The notes under the pieces were generated by a model that saw only the letters and a program-made list of their open reading frames with translations, did not search any database and was not told where the DNA came from. DNA of 64,000 nucleotides from Prevotella sp. (GTDB taxonomy: Bacteria; Bacteroidota; Bacteroidia; Bacteroidales; Bacteroidaceae): assembly GCA_017458005.1 (NCBI GenBank), contig JAFTGH010000023.1, positions 56,484-120,483 on the forward strand, given 5' to 3'. The position numbers and the translations under genes are program-made. Positions within the stretch are counted from its first letter, which is position 1. Every line of letters begins with the position of its first letter. This document shows positions 20,650-29,417 of the stretch, piece after piece.

Positions 20650-21251
20650 ACGGTAACGATGGATTTCACGGGATAAGACGCAATGGTAGACTCAGGGAAG
20701 AGATAGCCTAACTTCAACACATGCTTGATGGGGGTTCCGTCGGCAACCTCATACCCGTCTTCCTCACGATCCAGTTCCTTGTCGAACTTGCCGTTGATGG
20801 GACCATGCACGAAGTCCTGATAGGTCTCACCCTCACTGATAATACCCACACAGGTGTCGATAAACGGCAACTGCCTCATGACAAACTGACGGATGTCATG
20901 GCAGAGCAGGTCAACCTCCTCGATACCTGTCAGCGTGTCCTCGTCAACAGGCTTGCCAGTGGCAAGCATCTGGATGAGTGGTTGTAACTCTTTCTGGTAG
21001 TGACGCAGGTCGTAGATGCGGTTGTTGAGTGTGATGAACTTCCTGATAGCCTCGTTGTAGACCATCATCTGCTCAGGGGTGAGTTTAAGGGATGTCGCCT
21101 CCTTTTCCTTCTCCCTTCTTTTCTCCTCCTCGATTCTACGCTCCCGTCTCTTCTGACGGATCTTCACAAATGCCGTAGTTCCTGCTGCTATGGCGGTGAC
21201 GCCTACGGTGGCGAGTGCCGCCCAAGTAGACTTCTTGTTTTTTAGTTCCAT
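20646..21251 (-). CDS. Unknown membrane-anchored protein, first gene of the ligase/phosphorylase operon
   Basis: 201 residues, family not recognised. One N-terminal transmembrane helix (about residues 8-30, rich in Ala/Gly/Thr) is followed by a strongly charged Arg/Glu/Lys segment (about 32-52) and a soluble, largely helical domain. No signal cleavage site is evident, so it looks anchored with the domain in the cytoplasm. It overlaps the acyl-CoA ligase by 4 nt and has its own TATCTTTG promoter element, divergent from the MATE gene. The coupling suggests a job connected with the ligase, perhaps placing it at the membrane. That is inference only. Confidence 0.7.
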   Translation of the reverse strand: MELKNKKSTWAALATVGVTAIAAGTTAFVKIRQKRRERRIEEEKRREKEKEATSLKLTPEQMMVYNEAIRKFITLNNRIYDLRHYQKELQPLIQMLATGKPVDEDTLTGIEEVDLLCHDIRQFVMRQLPFIDTCVGIISEGETYQDFVHGPINGKFDKELDREEDGYEVADGTPIKHVLKLGYLFPESTIASYPVKSIVTV

Positions 21252-21276
21252 AACGTTGCTAATATGTATTTTGTCG

Positions 21277-21284
21277 CAAAGATA
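21277..21284 (-). promoter_or_regulatory. -7 element (TATCTTTG) of the unknown/ligase/phosphorylase operon
   Basis: Minus-strand TATCTTTG lies 25 nt before the ATG of the 201-residue protein, back to back with the MATE promoter at 21308-21315. The -33 box is not obvious. Confidence 0.6.
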
Positions 21285-21307
21285 GTGTTTTTTTCTGTAA
21301 AAACTAC

Positions 21308-21315
21308 TATCTTTG
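21308..21315 (+). promoter_or_regulatory. -7 element (TATCTTTG) of the MATE gene, 9 nt before its ATG
   Basis: TATCTTTG ends nine bases before the ATG at 21325. A transcription start a few bases downstream would leave almost no 5' leader. It also shows that the in-frame TTG at 21313 cannot be the real start, because it is inside the promoter. Confidence 0.6.
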
Positions 21316-21324
21316 CAAAGAAAA

Positions 21325-22617
21325 ATGAATCAGAGAGACCAACAAATATTAGGAATAGCCCTGCCGGCCATCGTGACAAACATCACGGTACCCCTCTTGG
21401 GACTGGTCGATACGGCAATCGTGGGACACATGGGTGATGCCGCCTATATAGGTGCCATCGCCGTGGGCTCTATGATCTTCAGCCTGGTCTATTGGGTGTT
21501 TGCCTTTCTCAGGATGGGCACCAGTGGGATGACGGCACAGGCTCGTGGCAGGAGGGACATGCACGACGTGATGCGTCTGTTGGCGCGTTCCCTCACGGTA
21601 TCGCTGGTCATCTCCCTTTCCGTCATCGTCCTGCAGTACCCGTTGCGGGAGGTGATGCTGTGGTTTATAGGACCGACCGCCGATGTGCGCTCCCTCGCCA
21701 CCACCTATTTTAATATAGTGGTATGGGGAGCCCCTGCCGTGTTGGGACTCTACTCGCTGAGTGGCTGGTATATCGGCATGCAGAACTCACGGACTCCGAT
21801 GTGGATATCCATTATGCAGAATGTGGTGAATATCCTCGCCTCCCTCTTCCTAGTCTATGGCTTGGGGATGAAGGTGGAGGGTGTCGCTTTAGGGACAGTC
21901 ATCGCCCAGTATGCGGGACTGTCTGTCGCCATCGTGCTATGGCTGCGGTATTATCGTCGGTTGCTACGGTGGAGGGTGTCGCTGCTGAAAGATCAGTTGA
22001 GTGACTGGCTCGCCTTCTTCCGTGTCAATAGTGACATCTTCCTGCGCACCGTGTTCTTGGTTGCCGTCAATCTCTATTTCACTTCAGCGGGAGCCCGTCA
22101 GGGTGCCGTCATCCTTGCCGTCAATACCCTGTTGATGCAACTCTACCTCTTCTTCTCCTATTTCATGGATGGCTTTGCCTATGCGGGCGAGGCACTTGGC
22201 GGCAGATATTGGGGCGCAGGTAATAAGGCGGCATATCAGGAGGTCGTCCAACGACTGTTCGGATGGGGAGCGGCAATGGTAATCCTCTTCACGGCAGTCT
22301 ATGTGATAGGCGGTATGCCCTTCCTACGGTTGTTGACTGATGAGCCTCATGTGGTGGAGGCATCACGGGAGTATGTATGGTGGGCTTATCTCATCCCTGT
22401 CGCTGGTGTCGCCGCTTTCGTGTGGGATGGTATCTTCATTGGGATTACCGCCACCCGTGGGATGCTGGTTTCCTCATTGATAGCGGCTATTGTGTTTTTT
22501 GTAGGTGTTATGGGGTTAATGGGTTTGATGGGTAATCATGGGCTATGGCTGTCGATGGTGCTCTATCTCGCCACTCGTGGCATCATCCAGACCATCCTCT
22601 ATCAACAAAAACCCTAA
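21325..22617 (+). CDS. MATE family efflux transporter
   Basis: About 430 residues and 12 predicted membrane helices in two halves. It starts MNQRDQQILGIALPAIVTNITVPLLGLVDTAIV, with the VDTAIVGH region characteristic of the MATE/DinF branch. It should export drugs or metabolites across the inner membrane using an ion gradient. The ATG at 21325 was chosen over the in-frame TTG at 21313, because the latter overlaps the TATCTTTG element. It is the only gene on its transcript before a new promoter at 22633. No substrate can be told from sequence. Confidence 0.9.
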   Translation: MNQRDQQILGIALPAIVTNITVPLLGLVDTAIVGHMGDAAYIGAIAVGSMIFSLVYWVFAFLRMGTSGMTAQARGRRDMHDVMRLLARSLTVSLVISLSVIVLQYPLREVMLWFIGPTADVRSLATTYFNIVVWGAPAVLGLYSLSGWYIGMQNSRTPMWISIMQNVVNILASLFLVYGLGMKVEGVALGTVIAQYAGLSVAIVLWLRYYRRLLRWRVSLLKDQLSDWLAFFRVNSDIFLRTVFLVAVNLYFTSAGARQGAVILAVNTLLMQLYLFFSYFMDGFAYAGEALGGRYWGAGNKAAYQEVVQRLFGWGAAMVILFTAVYVIGGMPFLRLLTDEPHVVEASREYVWWAYLIPVAGVAAFVWDGIFIGITATRGMLVSSLIAAIVFFVGVMGLMGLMGNHGLWLSMVLYLATRGIIQTILYQQKP

Positions 22618-22632
22618 ATCTCGTTAAAGGAC

Positions 22633-22663
22633 TTGGAGGTTCTAGGGAAATCTGTTATCTTTG
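22633..22663 (+). promoter_or_regulatory. Promoter of the alpha-2-macroglobulin-like gene
   Basis: TTG at 22633-22635 lies 20 nt before TATCTTTG (22656-22663), a good Bacteroidota -33/-7 pair. The ATG follows at 22692, giving a leader of about 25 nt. Confidence 0.7.
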
Positions 22664-22691
22664 CAAATAATAAACAGAACCTTGATGCGAT

Positions 22692-25600
22692 ATGAGACAG
22701 AAAGCGCTAACCATCATTGCAGTTTTTTTATTCATGCCTATGTGGATATTTGGACAAGACTATAACGCACTTTGGAAGAAAGTGCATGACGCTGCCGAGA
22801 AAGACCTCCCCCAGACAGCGATTACCCATCTGACAACCATTGAGCAGAAGGCTCAGAAGGAGAAGGTGTATGGACAGTTGCTGAAAGCAGCCCTCTACCG
22901 TGCGTCGATGCAGGCGGAGGTGTCACCCGACTCGTTGGCACCTGCCGTGGAGCGCTTATGCCAACTGGAAAGTCAGGCAAAGGACAAGGCGTTGAAGGCA
23001 GTCTATGCTACGGTGCTGTATAGTATCTATAGCGATAACCACGCTATTGCGGAAGACTGGCAGAAACGCTGTGAGGACTACCGTGCCACCGCCTTGGCAA
23101 ACCCGGAGGTGTTGGCAAAGGTCAAGAACAATATTTATGAGCCTTTTGTGAAGTATGGCTCTGACAGTGATATCTACGATAACGACCTGCTGCATGTCAT
23201 CGGACGGGAGTTAGGAGCCTGGGAGTGGATGCACGACTATTACGAGAAGGCAGGTAACCGCCGTGCTGCCTGTATGACAGCCTTGGCGGTATTGCGAAAA
23301 GGTAAAGGGGATGACTTTGAGAGACTCGCAGAGAGCAAGTATATCCAAAGTCTGGACTCCCTGATAACGCAATATGCCGACCTGCCAGAGGCTGGTGAGG
23401 TGGCTATGGAGCGTTACAGTTACATGAGTAGGTCTACTAATGCTACGGCAGCCGAGAAGAAGGCTTATCTGGACATGGCGATAGACCGTTGGGGTAAGTG
23501 GAAGAGAATCTCACAGTTGAGGAATAGCAGAAACCAGTTGATAGCCTCATGCTTCTCTGCGGAGATACCTCTCTATGTGCAGATGCCCCAGAGGGAACAG
23601 ACTATTAAGTTGACGAGTCTTTGCCATCTGTCGTCTCTCACAATGAAGGTCTACCGCACGACCTTGAAGGGTGATCATGACAAGAGTGTCAATTACAAGA
23701 AAGACCTAGAGGAGGTGATGAAGAGTGCCGTAGAGGTGAAGGATGCTTTCCGTCAGTGTACCTTCCCAGTCCATGAGGACTACGACCTGTTTTCTGACTC
23801 CCTCACGCTGGCTGGTCTGCCAGAAGGTGTCTACCTGTTGGAGTTCTCGACGAAACCCAGTACCGAGGTGTGCCGGGTATTCTATTATGTCACCAACCTC
23901 CGTGTCCTCTCCGTTAGTAGACAGAAATCAGATGTCCGCTATATCGTGGTGGACGCTACTACGGGTCAGCCTGTCGCTGGTGCGAAGGTGATGATATCGA
24001 CTTCACGATATGACAACAAGAAGGAACCGATTGTGCTGACGACGAATAAAGCGGGTGAGACCAACCATCGCTTTACGGACGGCTCATGGCATAAAGTCTT
24101 CGTCTATACCGACAAAGACCAGGCTTGTCCTTCCATCAATGGGGGCGATAACTTCTATTTCAGTGACGACAAGGGTCGTAAGGAGTATACAAGGATCTAT
24201 ACCGACCGTGCCATCTACCGCCCAGGTCAGACGGTGCATGTGGCAGCCATCATCCATTCGAGGGAGAACTATATCGAGACGGGTGTCGTTGCTGATAAGA
24301 CCGTGACGGCGCAGTTGCGTGATGCCAATTACAAGGTGATTGCTGAACAGGAGTTGACCACCGACCGCTTTGGTAAGTGCGCCACCTCCTTCACATTGCC
24401 CACAGGACTGAAGAACGGATACTTCACCGTCAGGATCAACGATGGTTCGGAGAGTTTCAGGGTAGAGGAATACAAACGTCCAACCTTCGAACTGTCGTTC
24501 TCAGAATATAAGGAATCGTATCAGGAAGGAGATACCGTGACGATTCAAGGCAAGGCGTTAAGTTATGCTGGTGTACCCGTACAGGAGGCGAAGGTACAGT
24601 ATACGGTCCGCCGCCGTATCGCTTACTGGTGGTTGAGTTACTCCTGGTATTGGGGCGCAGGCTGGTTCGGACGACAGAACGATGCTGATGAGATATATAA
24701 AGGTGAGACGACAACCAATGAGGATGGCACCTTCGACGTGAAGATGCCGATGATTCTTCCAGACTACGACAGCGAGAGTCCGATGTTCTATACCTTCGAG
24801 GTCGTAGCAGATGTGACCGACCAGGCAGGTGAGACGCATAGCGGCTCTAAGAGTCTGCCTTTAGGCACCAAGCCGACAGCCCTCTCTTGTGATGTCTCTC
24901 AGCGTATTCGTATAGATGAGATTCAGCCGATTACTTTCTATCGCCGTAATGCGGCAGGTAGCGAGATAGCAGGTACCGTCCGCTATCGCTTGGATGGTGG
25001 TGCGTGGAAAGAGTGTGCGGCAAATGCCAAGCAGTCGATCCTTCATGCCAAACTCCCAAGTGGTGAGCATCGCTTGGAGGCAGTCTGTGAGGGCGACTCC
25101 ATCGATATGAAGTTCATCTTGTTTAGTCTGGACGACAAGAAACCTGCTATAGAGACCAAGGACTGGTTCTATGTCAGTGACGATGCTTTCCCTGCTGACG
25201 GGAAACCTGTTACGGTACAGGTGGGCTCCTCTGATCCTGACTTGTACATCGCCTATGAGGTGATCTCCGGTACGAAAGTACTGGAAGAGGGCTTTATCCG
25301 TGAGAGCAAGTCCTTGTGGAACAAGAAGTTTACGTATAAAGAGGAGTACACTAACGGACTGCTGCTCTGTTTCGCATGGGTGAAGGATGGTGTCAGTTAC
25401 CAGCATGCCCAGACTATCCGTCGCCCGTTGCCGGATAAGAGTCTGACCTTGAAATGGGAGACTTTCCGTGACCGCCTGAAGCCAGGGCAACAGGAGGAGT
25501 GGCGGTTGAGTATCAAGGATAAGGACGGCAAACCAGCCGATGCGCAGTTGATGGCGGTGCTCTATGACAAGAGCCTCGACCAGTTGGTTCACCATTACTG

Positions 25601-28244
25601 GGGACTGTATCCGCACATGTCGATACCTCACGCCTCCACCTCGTGGACGACCATGCGTTTCGGCAGCACATCGACACATGGCTCTCAGCGCGTCAATAGT
25701 GAGAAGGTTCCTGATTTCTCCTATAGTCAGTTCGACCATAGTGTCTATCCAGGTGTCTACGTCATCGGCTATGGAAGAAGGATGATGTTAGGCAGTGTAT
25801 CGATGAGGGCAAAAGGTGCAGGCTTCGTAGAAGAGGAGGCAATGGTGATGGCAGAGCCCATGATGGCGAATGCTGCGATGGACGTGGTAGGCAATGATGA
25901 GGATGCAGGCGAAATACTGAAGGCTAAGGAAGTGGTGGAGGATCAGAAGGCAACAGCCAATGCCGCTGAAGAGAAACTGGAGGAGTCGGTACAGTTGCGT
26001 GAGAACATGCAGGAGACCGCTTTCTTCTATCCTGCCTTGGAGGCAGACAAGAAGGGTGATGTCGTCCTGAAGTTCACCCTGCCAGAGAGTCTTACCACCT
26101 GGCGCTTTATGAGTGTTGCCCATACCACCGACCTGCAGGTGGGTACCCTCTTCGGGGAGACGGTAGCGCAGAAGGATGTCATGCTGCAACCTAATATGCC
26201 ACGCTTTATCCGTATGGGCGACAAAGCTCAGTTGTCAGCACGTATCTTTAATATCAGTGAGCAATCGCAAAAGGGTACCGCTCAGATAGAACTGATCGAC
26301 CCAGAGACGGAGAAAGTCGTCTACTCCAGTCAACAGCCCGTTGCCGTTGAGGCGGGAAAGACAGGGCATGTCACCTTCGACTACCAGCCTACCGACCAGT
26401 ATCCCCTGTTGATATGCAGAATGTCTGTCAAGGGCGACAGTTTCTCCGATGGTGAACAGCACTATCTGCCTATTCTGCCTGATAAGGAGCGTGTCACGAA
26501 GTCTGTTCCGTTCACCCAGCATGAGCCTGGTGTGAAGACGATAGACCTCACGAAACTGATTCCCGCAGGAACGGCGCAACAGAAACTGACCATAGAATAT
26601 ACCAACAACCCGGCATGGTTAATGGTGCAGTCGCTTGCCATCTTGGGACAGCCCTGTGAGACGAGTGCTATCGACCAGGCGGCATCCTACTACTCGAACA
26701 TGCTTGCCAAGACGATTCTCCAACAGACTCCCAAAGCGAAAACCATCTTTGAGCAGTGGAAGAGAGAGACAGGTAATGAGACCTCTTTGCATAGTAACTT
26801 AGAGAAGAACCAGGAACTGAAGGATATCATCCTCCAAGAGACTCCTTGGGTGAATGATGCCGACAGGGAGACAGAGCAGAAACATCGTCTTGCCGACTTC
26901 TTCGACGAGAATCTGATCAACGACCGCTTGGCAACAGCCTTGGCGAAACTGGAGAAGTTACAACAGGGAAATGGCGGCTTCTCCTGGTATCCTGAGATGC
27001 CTGCAAGTACCTATATCACGATGGGTATCGCTGAGATGTTGGCACGTCTGAATGTGATGACGAATACTTATGGCACCGCCACCTCGATACAGAACAAGGC
27101 AATGCGCTATATGGATGGCGAGATCATCGAACTGGTGAAGGAGATGAGGAAATGGGAGAAGAAGGGTGTCAAACCGTCATTCCCCTCTTTCGTGGCTCTC
27201 CGTTGGTTGTATGTCAATGCCATCACACAGCGTGAGTTAGGCGAGAAGGCTGCGGATGCGAAAACTTATCTGATGCCGTTGCTGAAGAAGGACATCAAGG
27301 CACAGAGCATCTATGAGAAGGCAATGACAACCGTCATCCTCCAGCAGTATGGCGATACGAAGACGGCACGTGAGTATGTACAGAGTCTCAAGGAGTATAC
27401 CGTGTTCACAGAGGAGATGGGACGTTACTATGATACCCGTCGTGCAGGTTACTCTTGGTACAGTTATAAGATACCTACCGAGGTGGCTGCTATTGAGGCT
27501 ATCAAGTATGTCACCCCAGAGGACGAGCAGACCATTGACGAGATGCGTCGCTGGCTGTTGCAGGAGAAGAAGACCCAGATGTGGGATACCCCCATCAGCA
27601 GTGTGAATGCCATCTATGCCTTCCTCTTCGACCATGCGAATCTCTTGGCGACACAGGAGCCTACCGTCTTTGCCATCGACCAGCAACCTCTCGAACTGCC
27701 TGAGGCGACGGCTGGTATCGGCTATGTGAAGACGGCAATCCAGGAACCGAAGGGTAGGGAGTTCACCGCCACCAAGACCTCTACTGGTACGTCGTGGGGT
27801 GCTGTCTATGCCCAGTTTATGCAGAAGACTTCAGAGGTGGAGAATGCTGAGAGCGGAATCAAGGTGAAGCGTGAGATATTGGTAGGTAACTCTCCACTCT
27901 CGACTCTTAACGCTCCACTGAAAGTTGGTGACCGCATCAAGGTGCGTATCACCATTGAGGTGAGCCGTGACCTCGACTTCGTTCAGGTGCTCGACCGCCG
28001 TGCCGCTTGTATGGAGCCAGTCCGCCAGTTGTCTGGTTATCGCAATGGCGCTTATTGCTCACCTAAGGATTTCTCCACAAACTACTATTATTGTGGGTTG
28101 GCAAAGGGTAAGCATGTGTTAGAGACCGAATATTATATCGACCGTGCAGGCACCTACGAGACTGGCACCTGCACCGTACAGTGCGCCTACTCGCCAGAGT
28201 ACCGTGCCACGGCAAAGTCGGAGACTTTAGAGGTAAAAGAGTAA
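22692..28244 (+). CDS. Alpha-2-macroglobulin-like protein, thioester motif absent
   Basis: 1850 residues with an N-terminal signal peptide (MRQKALTIIAVFLFMPMWIFG). The macroglobulin MG2-type signature TDRAIYRPGQTVHVAAIIH is near residue 505. A carboxypeptidase-regulatory-like segment precedes it (VDATTGQPVAGAKVMIST), and an alpha-2-macroglobulin core follows (FFYPALEADKKGDVVLKFTLPESLTTWRF, about 1110). Bacterial homologues sit in the periplasm as protease traps. Where the thioester CxEQ normally occurs, this protein has GQPCETSAIDQAASYY (about 1320): the Cys-x-Glu-Gln is gone, so covalent trapping is unlikely. It may be structural or a non-covalent inhibitor. Its last codons lie inside an octamer repeat that runs into the next gene's ribosome binding site. 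Confidence 0.88.
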   Translation: MRQKALTIIAVFLFMPMWIFGQDYNALWKKVHDAAEKDLPQTAITHLTTIEQKAQKEKVYGQLLKAALYRASMQAEVSPDSLAPAVERLCQLESQAKDKALKAVYATVLYSIYSDNHAIAEDWQKRCEDYRATALANPEVLAKVKNNIYEPFVKYGSDSDIYDNDLLHVIGRELGAWEWMHDYYEKAGNRRAACMTALAVLRKGKGDDFERLAESKYIQSLDSLITQYADLPEAGEVAMERYSYMSRSTNATAAEKKAYLDMAIDRWGKWKRISQLRNSRNQLIASCFSAEIPLYVQMPQREQTIKLTSLCHLSSLTMKVYRTTLKGDHDKSVNYKKDLEEVMKSAVEVKDAFRQCTFPVHEDYDLFSDSLTLAGLPEGVYLLEFSTKPSTEVCRVFYYVTNLRVLSVSRQKSDVRYIVVDATTGQPVAGAKVMISTSRYDNKKEPIVLTTNKAGETNHRFTDGSWHKVFVYTDKDQACPSINGGDNFYFSDDKGRKEYTRIYTDRAIYRPGQTVHVAAIIHSRENYIETGVVADKTVTAQLRDANYKVIAEQELTTDRFGKCATSFTLPTGLKNGYFTVRINDGSESFRVEEYKRPTFELSFSEYKESYQEGDTVTIQGKALSYAGVPVQEAKVQYTVRRRIAYWWLSYSWYWGAGWFGRQNDADEIYKGETTTNEDGTFDVKMPMILPDYDSESPMFYTFEVVADVTDQAGETHSGSKSLPLGTKPTALSCDVSQRIRIDEIQPITFYRRNAAGSEIAGTVRYRLDGGAWKECAANAKQSILHAKLPSGEHRLEAVCEGDSIDMKFILFSLDDKKPAIETKDWFYVSDDAFPADGKPVTVQVGSSDPDLYIAYEVISGTKVLEEGFIRESKSLWNKKFTYKEEYTNGLLLCFAWVKDGVSYQHAQTIRRPLPDKSLTLKWETFRDRLKPGQQEEWRLSIKDKDGKPADAQLMAVLYDKSLDQLVHHYWGLYPHMSIPHASTSWTTMRFGSTSTHGSQRVNSEKVPDFSYSQFDHSVYPGVYVIGYGRRMMLGSVSMRAKGAGFVEEEAMVMAEPMMANAAMDVVGNDEDAGEILKAKEVVEDQKATANAAEEKLEESVQLRENMQETAFFYPALEADKKGDVVLKFTLPESLTTWRFMSVAHTTDLQVGTLFGETVAQKDVMLQPNMPRFIRMGDKAQLSARIFNISEQSQKGTAQIELIDPETEKVVYSSQQPVAVEAGKTGHVTFDYQPTDQYPLLICRMSVKGDSFSDGEQHYLPILPDKERVTKSVPFTQHEPGVKTIDLTKLIPAGTAQQKLTIEYTNNPAWLMVQSLAILGQPCETSAIDQAASYYSNMLAKTILQQTPKAKTIFEQWKRETGNETSLHSNLEKNQELKDIILQETPWVNDADRETEQKHRLADFFDENLINDRLATALAKLEKLQQGNGGFSWYPEMPASTYITMGIAEMLARLNVMTNTYGTATSIQNKAMRYMDGEIIELVKEMRKWEKKGVKPSFPSFVALRWLYVNAITQRELGEKAADAKTYLMPLLKKDIKAQSIYEKAMTTVILQQYGDTKTAREYVQSLKEYTVFTEEMGRYYDTRRAGYSWYSYKIPTEVAAIEAIKYVTPEDEQTIDEMRRWLLQEKKTQMWDTPISSVNAIYAFLFDHANLLATQEPTVFAIDQQPLELPEATAGIGYVKTAIQEPKGREFTATKTSTGTSWGAVYAQFMQKTSEVENAESGIKVKREILVGNSPLSTLNAPLKVGDRIKVRITIEVSRDLDFVQVLDRRAACMEPVRQLSGYRNGAYCSPKDFSTNYYYCGLAKGKHVLETEYYIDRAGTYETGTCTVQCAYSPEYRATAKSETLEVKE

Positions 28245-28270
28245 AAAGGTAAAAAAGTAAAGGAGTAAAA
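28231..28270 (+). repeat. RRGTAAAA octamer array spanning stop codon and next RBS
   Basis: Five 8-bp units (AGGTAAAA, GAGTAAAA, AGGTAAAA, AAGTAAAG, GAGTAAAA) run straight into the ATG at 28271. The first two encode the last residues and stop of the macroglobulin-like protein. The junction of the last two supplies GGAG, five bases before the next start. It is the reverse complement of the TTTTTACC repeat seen elsewhere. Confidence 0.8.
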
Positions 28271-29374
28271 ATGTTAATAATGAAGATGAATATAAAAGAC
28301 ATGGTACGAAGGATGGTAATAGGAACTTTACCTTTTTACCTTTTTCCCTTTTTCCCTTTTCATGCGTCAGCACAGAAATTACTTGCAGAGAAAACGATCG
28401 TAGATGTGGGTAAGACGGGATTCCAACAGCCCGTCACCGCAGTTTTTGAGTTTCAGAATAAGGGAGTCCACCGTCTGATGATAGAGGCGGTGGAGCCAGA
28501 TTGTAATTGTACGACGGTGGAATATCCCAAGACGGTCATCGGCAAAGGTGAGAAATTTCAGGTAAAGATGACCTATGATGCCAAGATGCTCGGACATTTC
28601 GACAAACAGGCGGCAATCATCTCCAATGGCACCAAGAGCCCCATCTATATCCGTATGAAGGGTGTGGTGATGGAGGAGGTGCAGGACTTCACAGGCTCTT
28701 TCCCCTTGGAGGTGGGTAACCTGCGTGTCGACCTTAACGAGTTGGAGTTCGATGATGTGAACAAGGGTGAGACACCCGTCCAGCAGATACACATCTATAA
28801 TAATGGTACGGGTGTGGCTCGTCCTAACCTCATGCACCTGCCAGCCTACCTCTCGGCGACGATGGTGCCAGAGGCGATAGCCCCGGGACGCTCAGGGACG
28901 ATGACGGTGACCTTGAACTCAGCCCTTATCAACGACTATGGTTTGACACAGGCATCCGTCTATCTTGCCGCCAATCCTGGTGACAAGGCGACCAAAGAGA
29001 ATCTGATCGGTGTCTCCACCGTTTTGCTACCTGCCTTCGCGAAGATGTCGGCACAGCAGAAACAGTATGCTCCGAAGATGTATCTGTCGAAGGAGCAGGT
29101 GGATATCGTCTTTGACGGGAAATCGAAACGAAAAGCGGAGATACAGATCTCCAATACAGGGCGCACGCCATTGACCATCTCCTCCCTCCAGATGTTTACG
29201 GCAGGACTGCAGATATCACTGGGGAAGAGTACGCTCCAGACGGGTGAGTCGACAAAACTAAAGATCACTGCACAGCGTGACGAGTTGCGGAAGGTACGTA
29301 CCAAACCCCGTATCCTGATGATAACCAACGACCCCGACAAATCGAAAGTCGTCATAACGATTAATGCCAAATAA
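28271..29374 (+). CDS. Exported DUF1573-domain protein
   Basis: 367 residues. The N-terminal signal sequence has a hydrophobic core FYLFPFFPF encoded by octamer repeats (28329-28360), ending around HASAQ. The mature part carries a DUF1573 Ig-like/ASH domain (FEFQNKG...EPDCNCTTVEYP, about residues 55-140). Further beta-sandwich repeats follow with the same pattern of Asn-Thr-Gly turns (IYNNGTG, ISNTGRTPL). Such proteins are periplasmic or surface-exposed; no enzyme residues are apparent. The start at 28271 is supported by GGAG five bases upstream; an in-frame ATG at 28283 is an alternative. It probably shares a transcript with the macroglobulin-like gene, 26 nt upstream. Confidence 0.85.
   Translation: MLIMKMNIKDMVRRMVIGTLPFYLFPFFPFHASAQKLLAEKTIVDVGKTGFQQPVTAVFEFQNKGVHRLMIEAVEPDCNCTTVEYPKTVIGKGEKFQVKMTYDAKMLGHFDKQAAIISNGTKSPIYIRMKGVVMEEVQDFTGSFPLEVGNLRVDLNELEFDDVNKGETPVQQIHIYNNGTGVARPNLMHLPAYLSATMVPEAIAPGRSGTMTVTLNSALINDYGLTQASVYLAANPGDKATKENLIGVSTVLLPAFAKMSAQQKQYAPKMYLSKEQVDIVFDGKSKRKAEIQISNTGRTPLTISSLQMFTAGLQISLGKSTLQTGESTKLKITAQRDELRKVRTKPRILMITNDPDKSKVVITINAK
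28329..28360 (+). repeat. TTTTTACC-type octamers encoding a signal-peptide core
   Basis: Units TTTTTACC, TTTTTCCC and TTTTTCCC, with a partial unit in front, lie inside the DUF1573 gene and translate to PFYLFPFFPF, the hydrophobic core of its signal peptide. The same solution is seen in porQ (33011-33042). Confidence 0.8.
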
Positions 29375-29384
29375 GGAAATGTCT

Positions 29385-29408
29385 TTAACTCCTTAACTCC
29401 TATAACTT
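29385..29408. repeat. TTAACTCC octamer repeat
   Basis: Two exact TTAACTCC units and a third diverged unit (TATAACTT) fill most of the spacer just before the meaB start codon. A short array, but in the same position and of the same unit length as others in the window. Confidence 0.5.
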
Positions 29409-29417
29409 CTCAAAGAT

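Noticed and set aside
20012-20656. A 214-codon frame opposite the acyl-CoA ligase
   Set aside because: Antisense to a complete, recognisable enzyme; composition is that of a mirrored coding strand.
24861-25739. A 292-codon antisense frame in the macroglobulin-like gene
   Set aside because: Shadow of the sense frame; no ribosome site or recognisable family.
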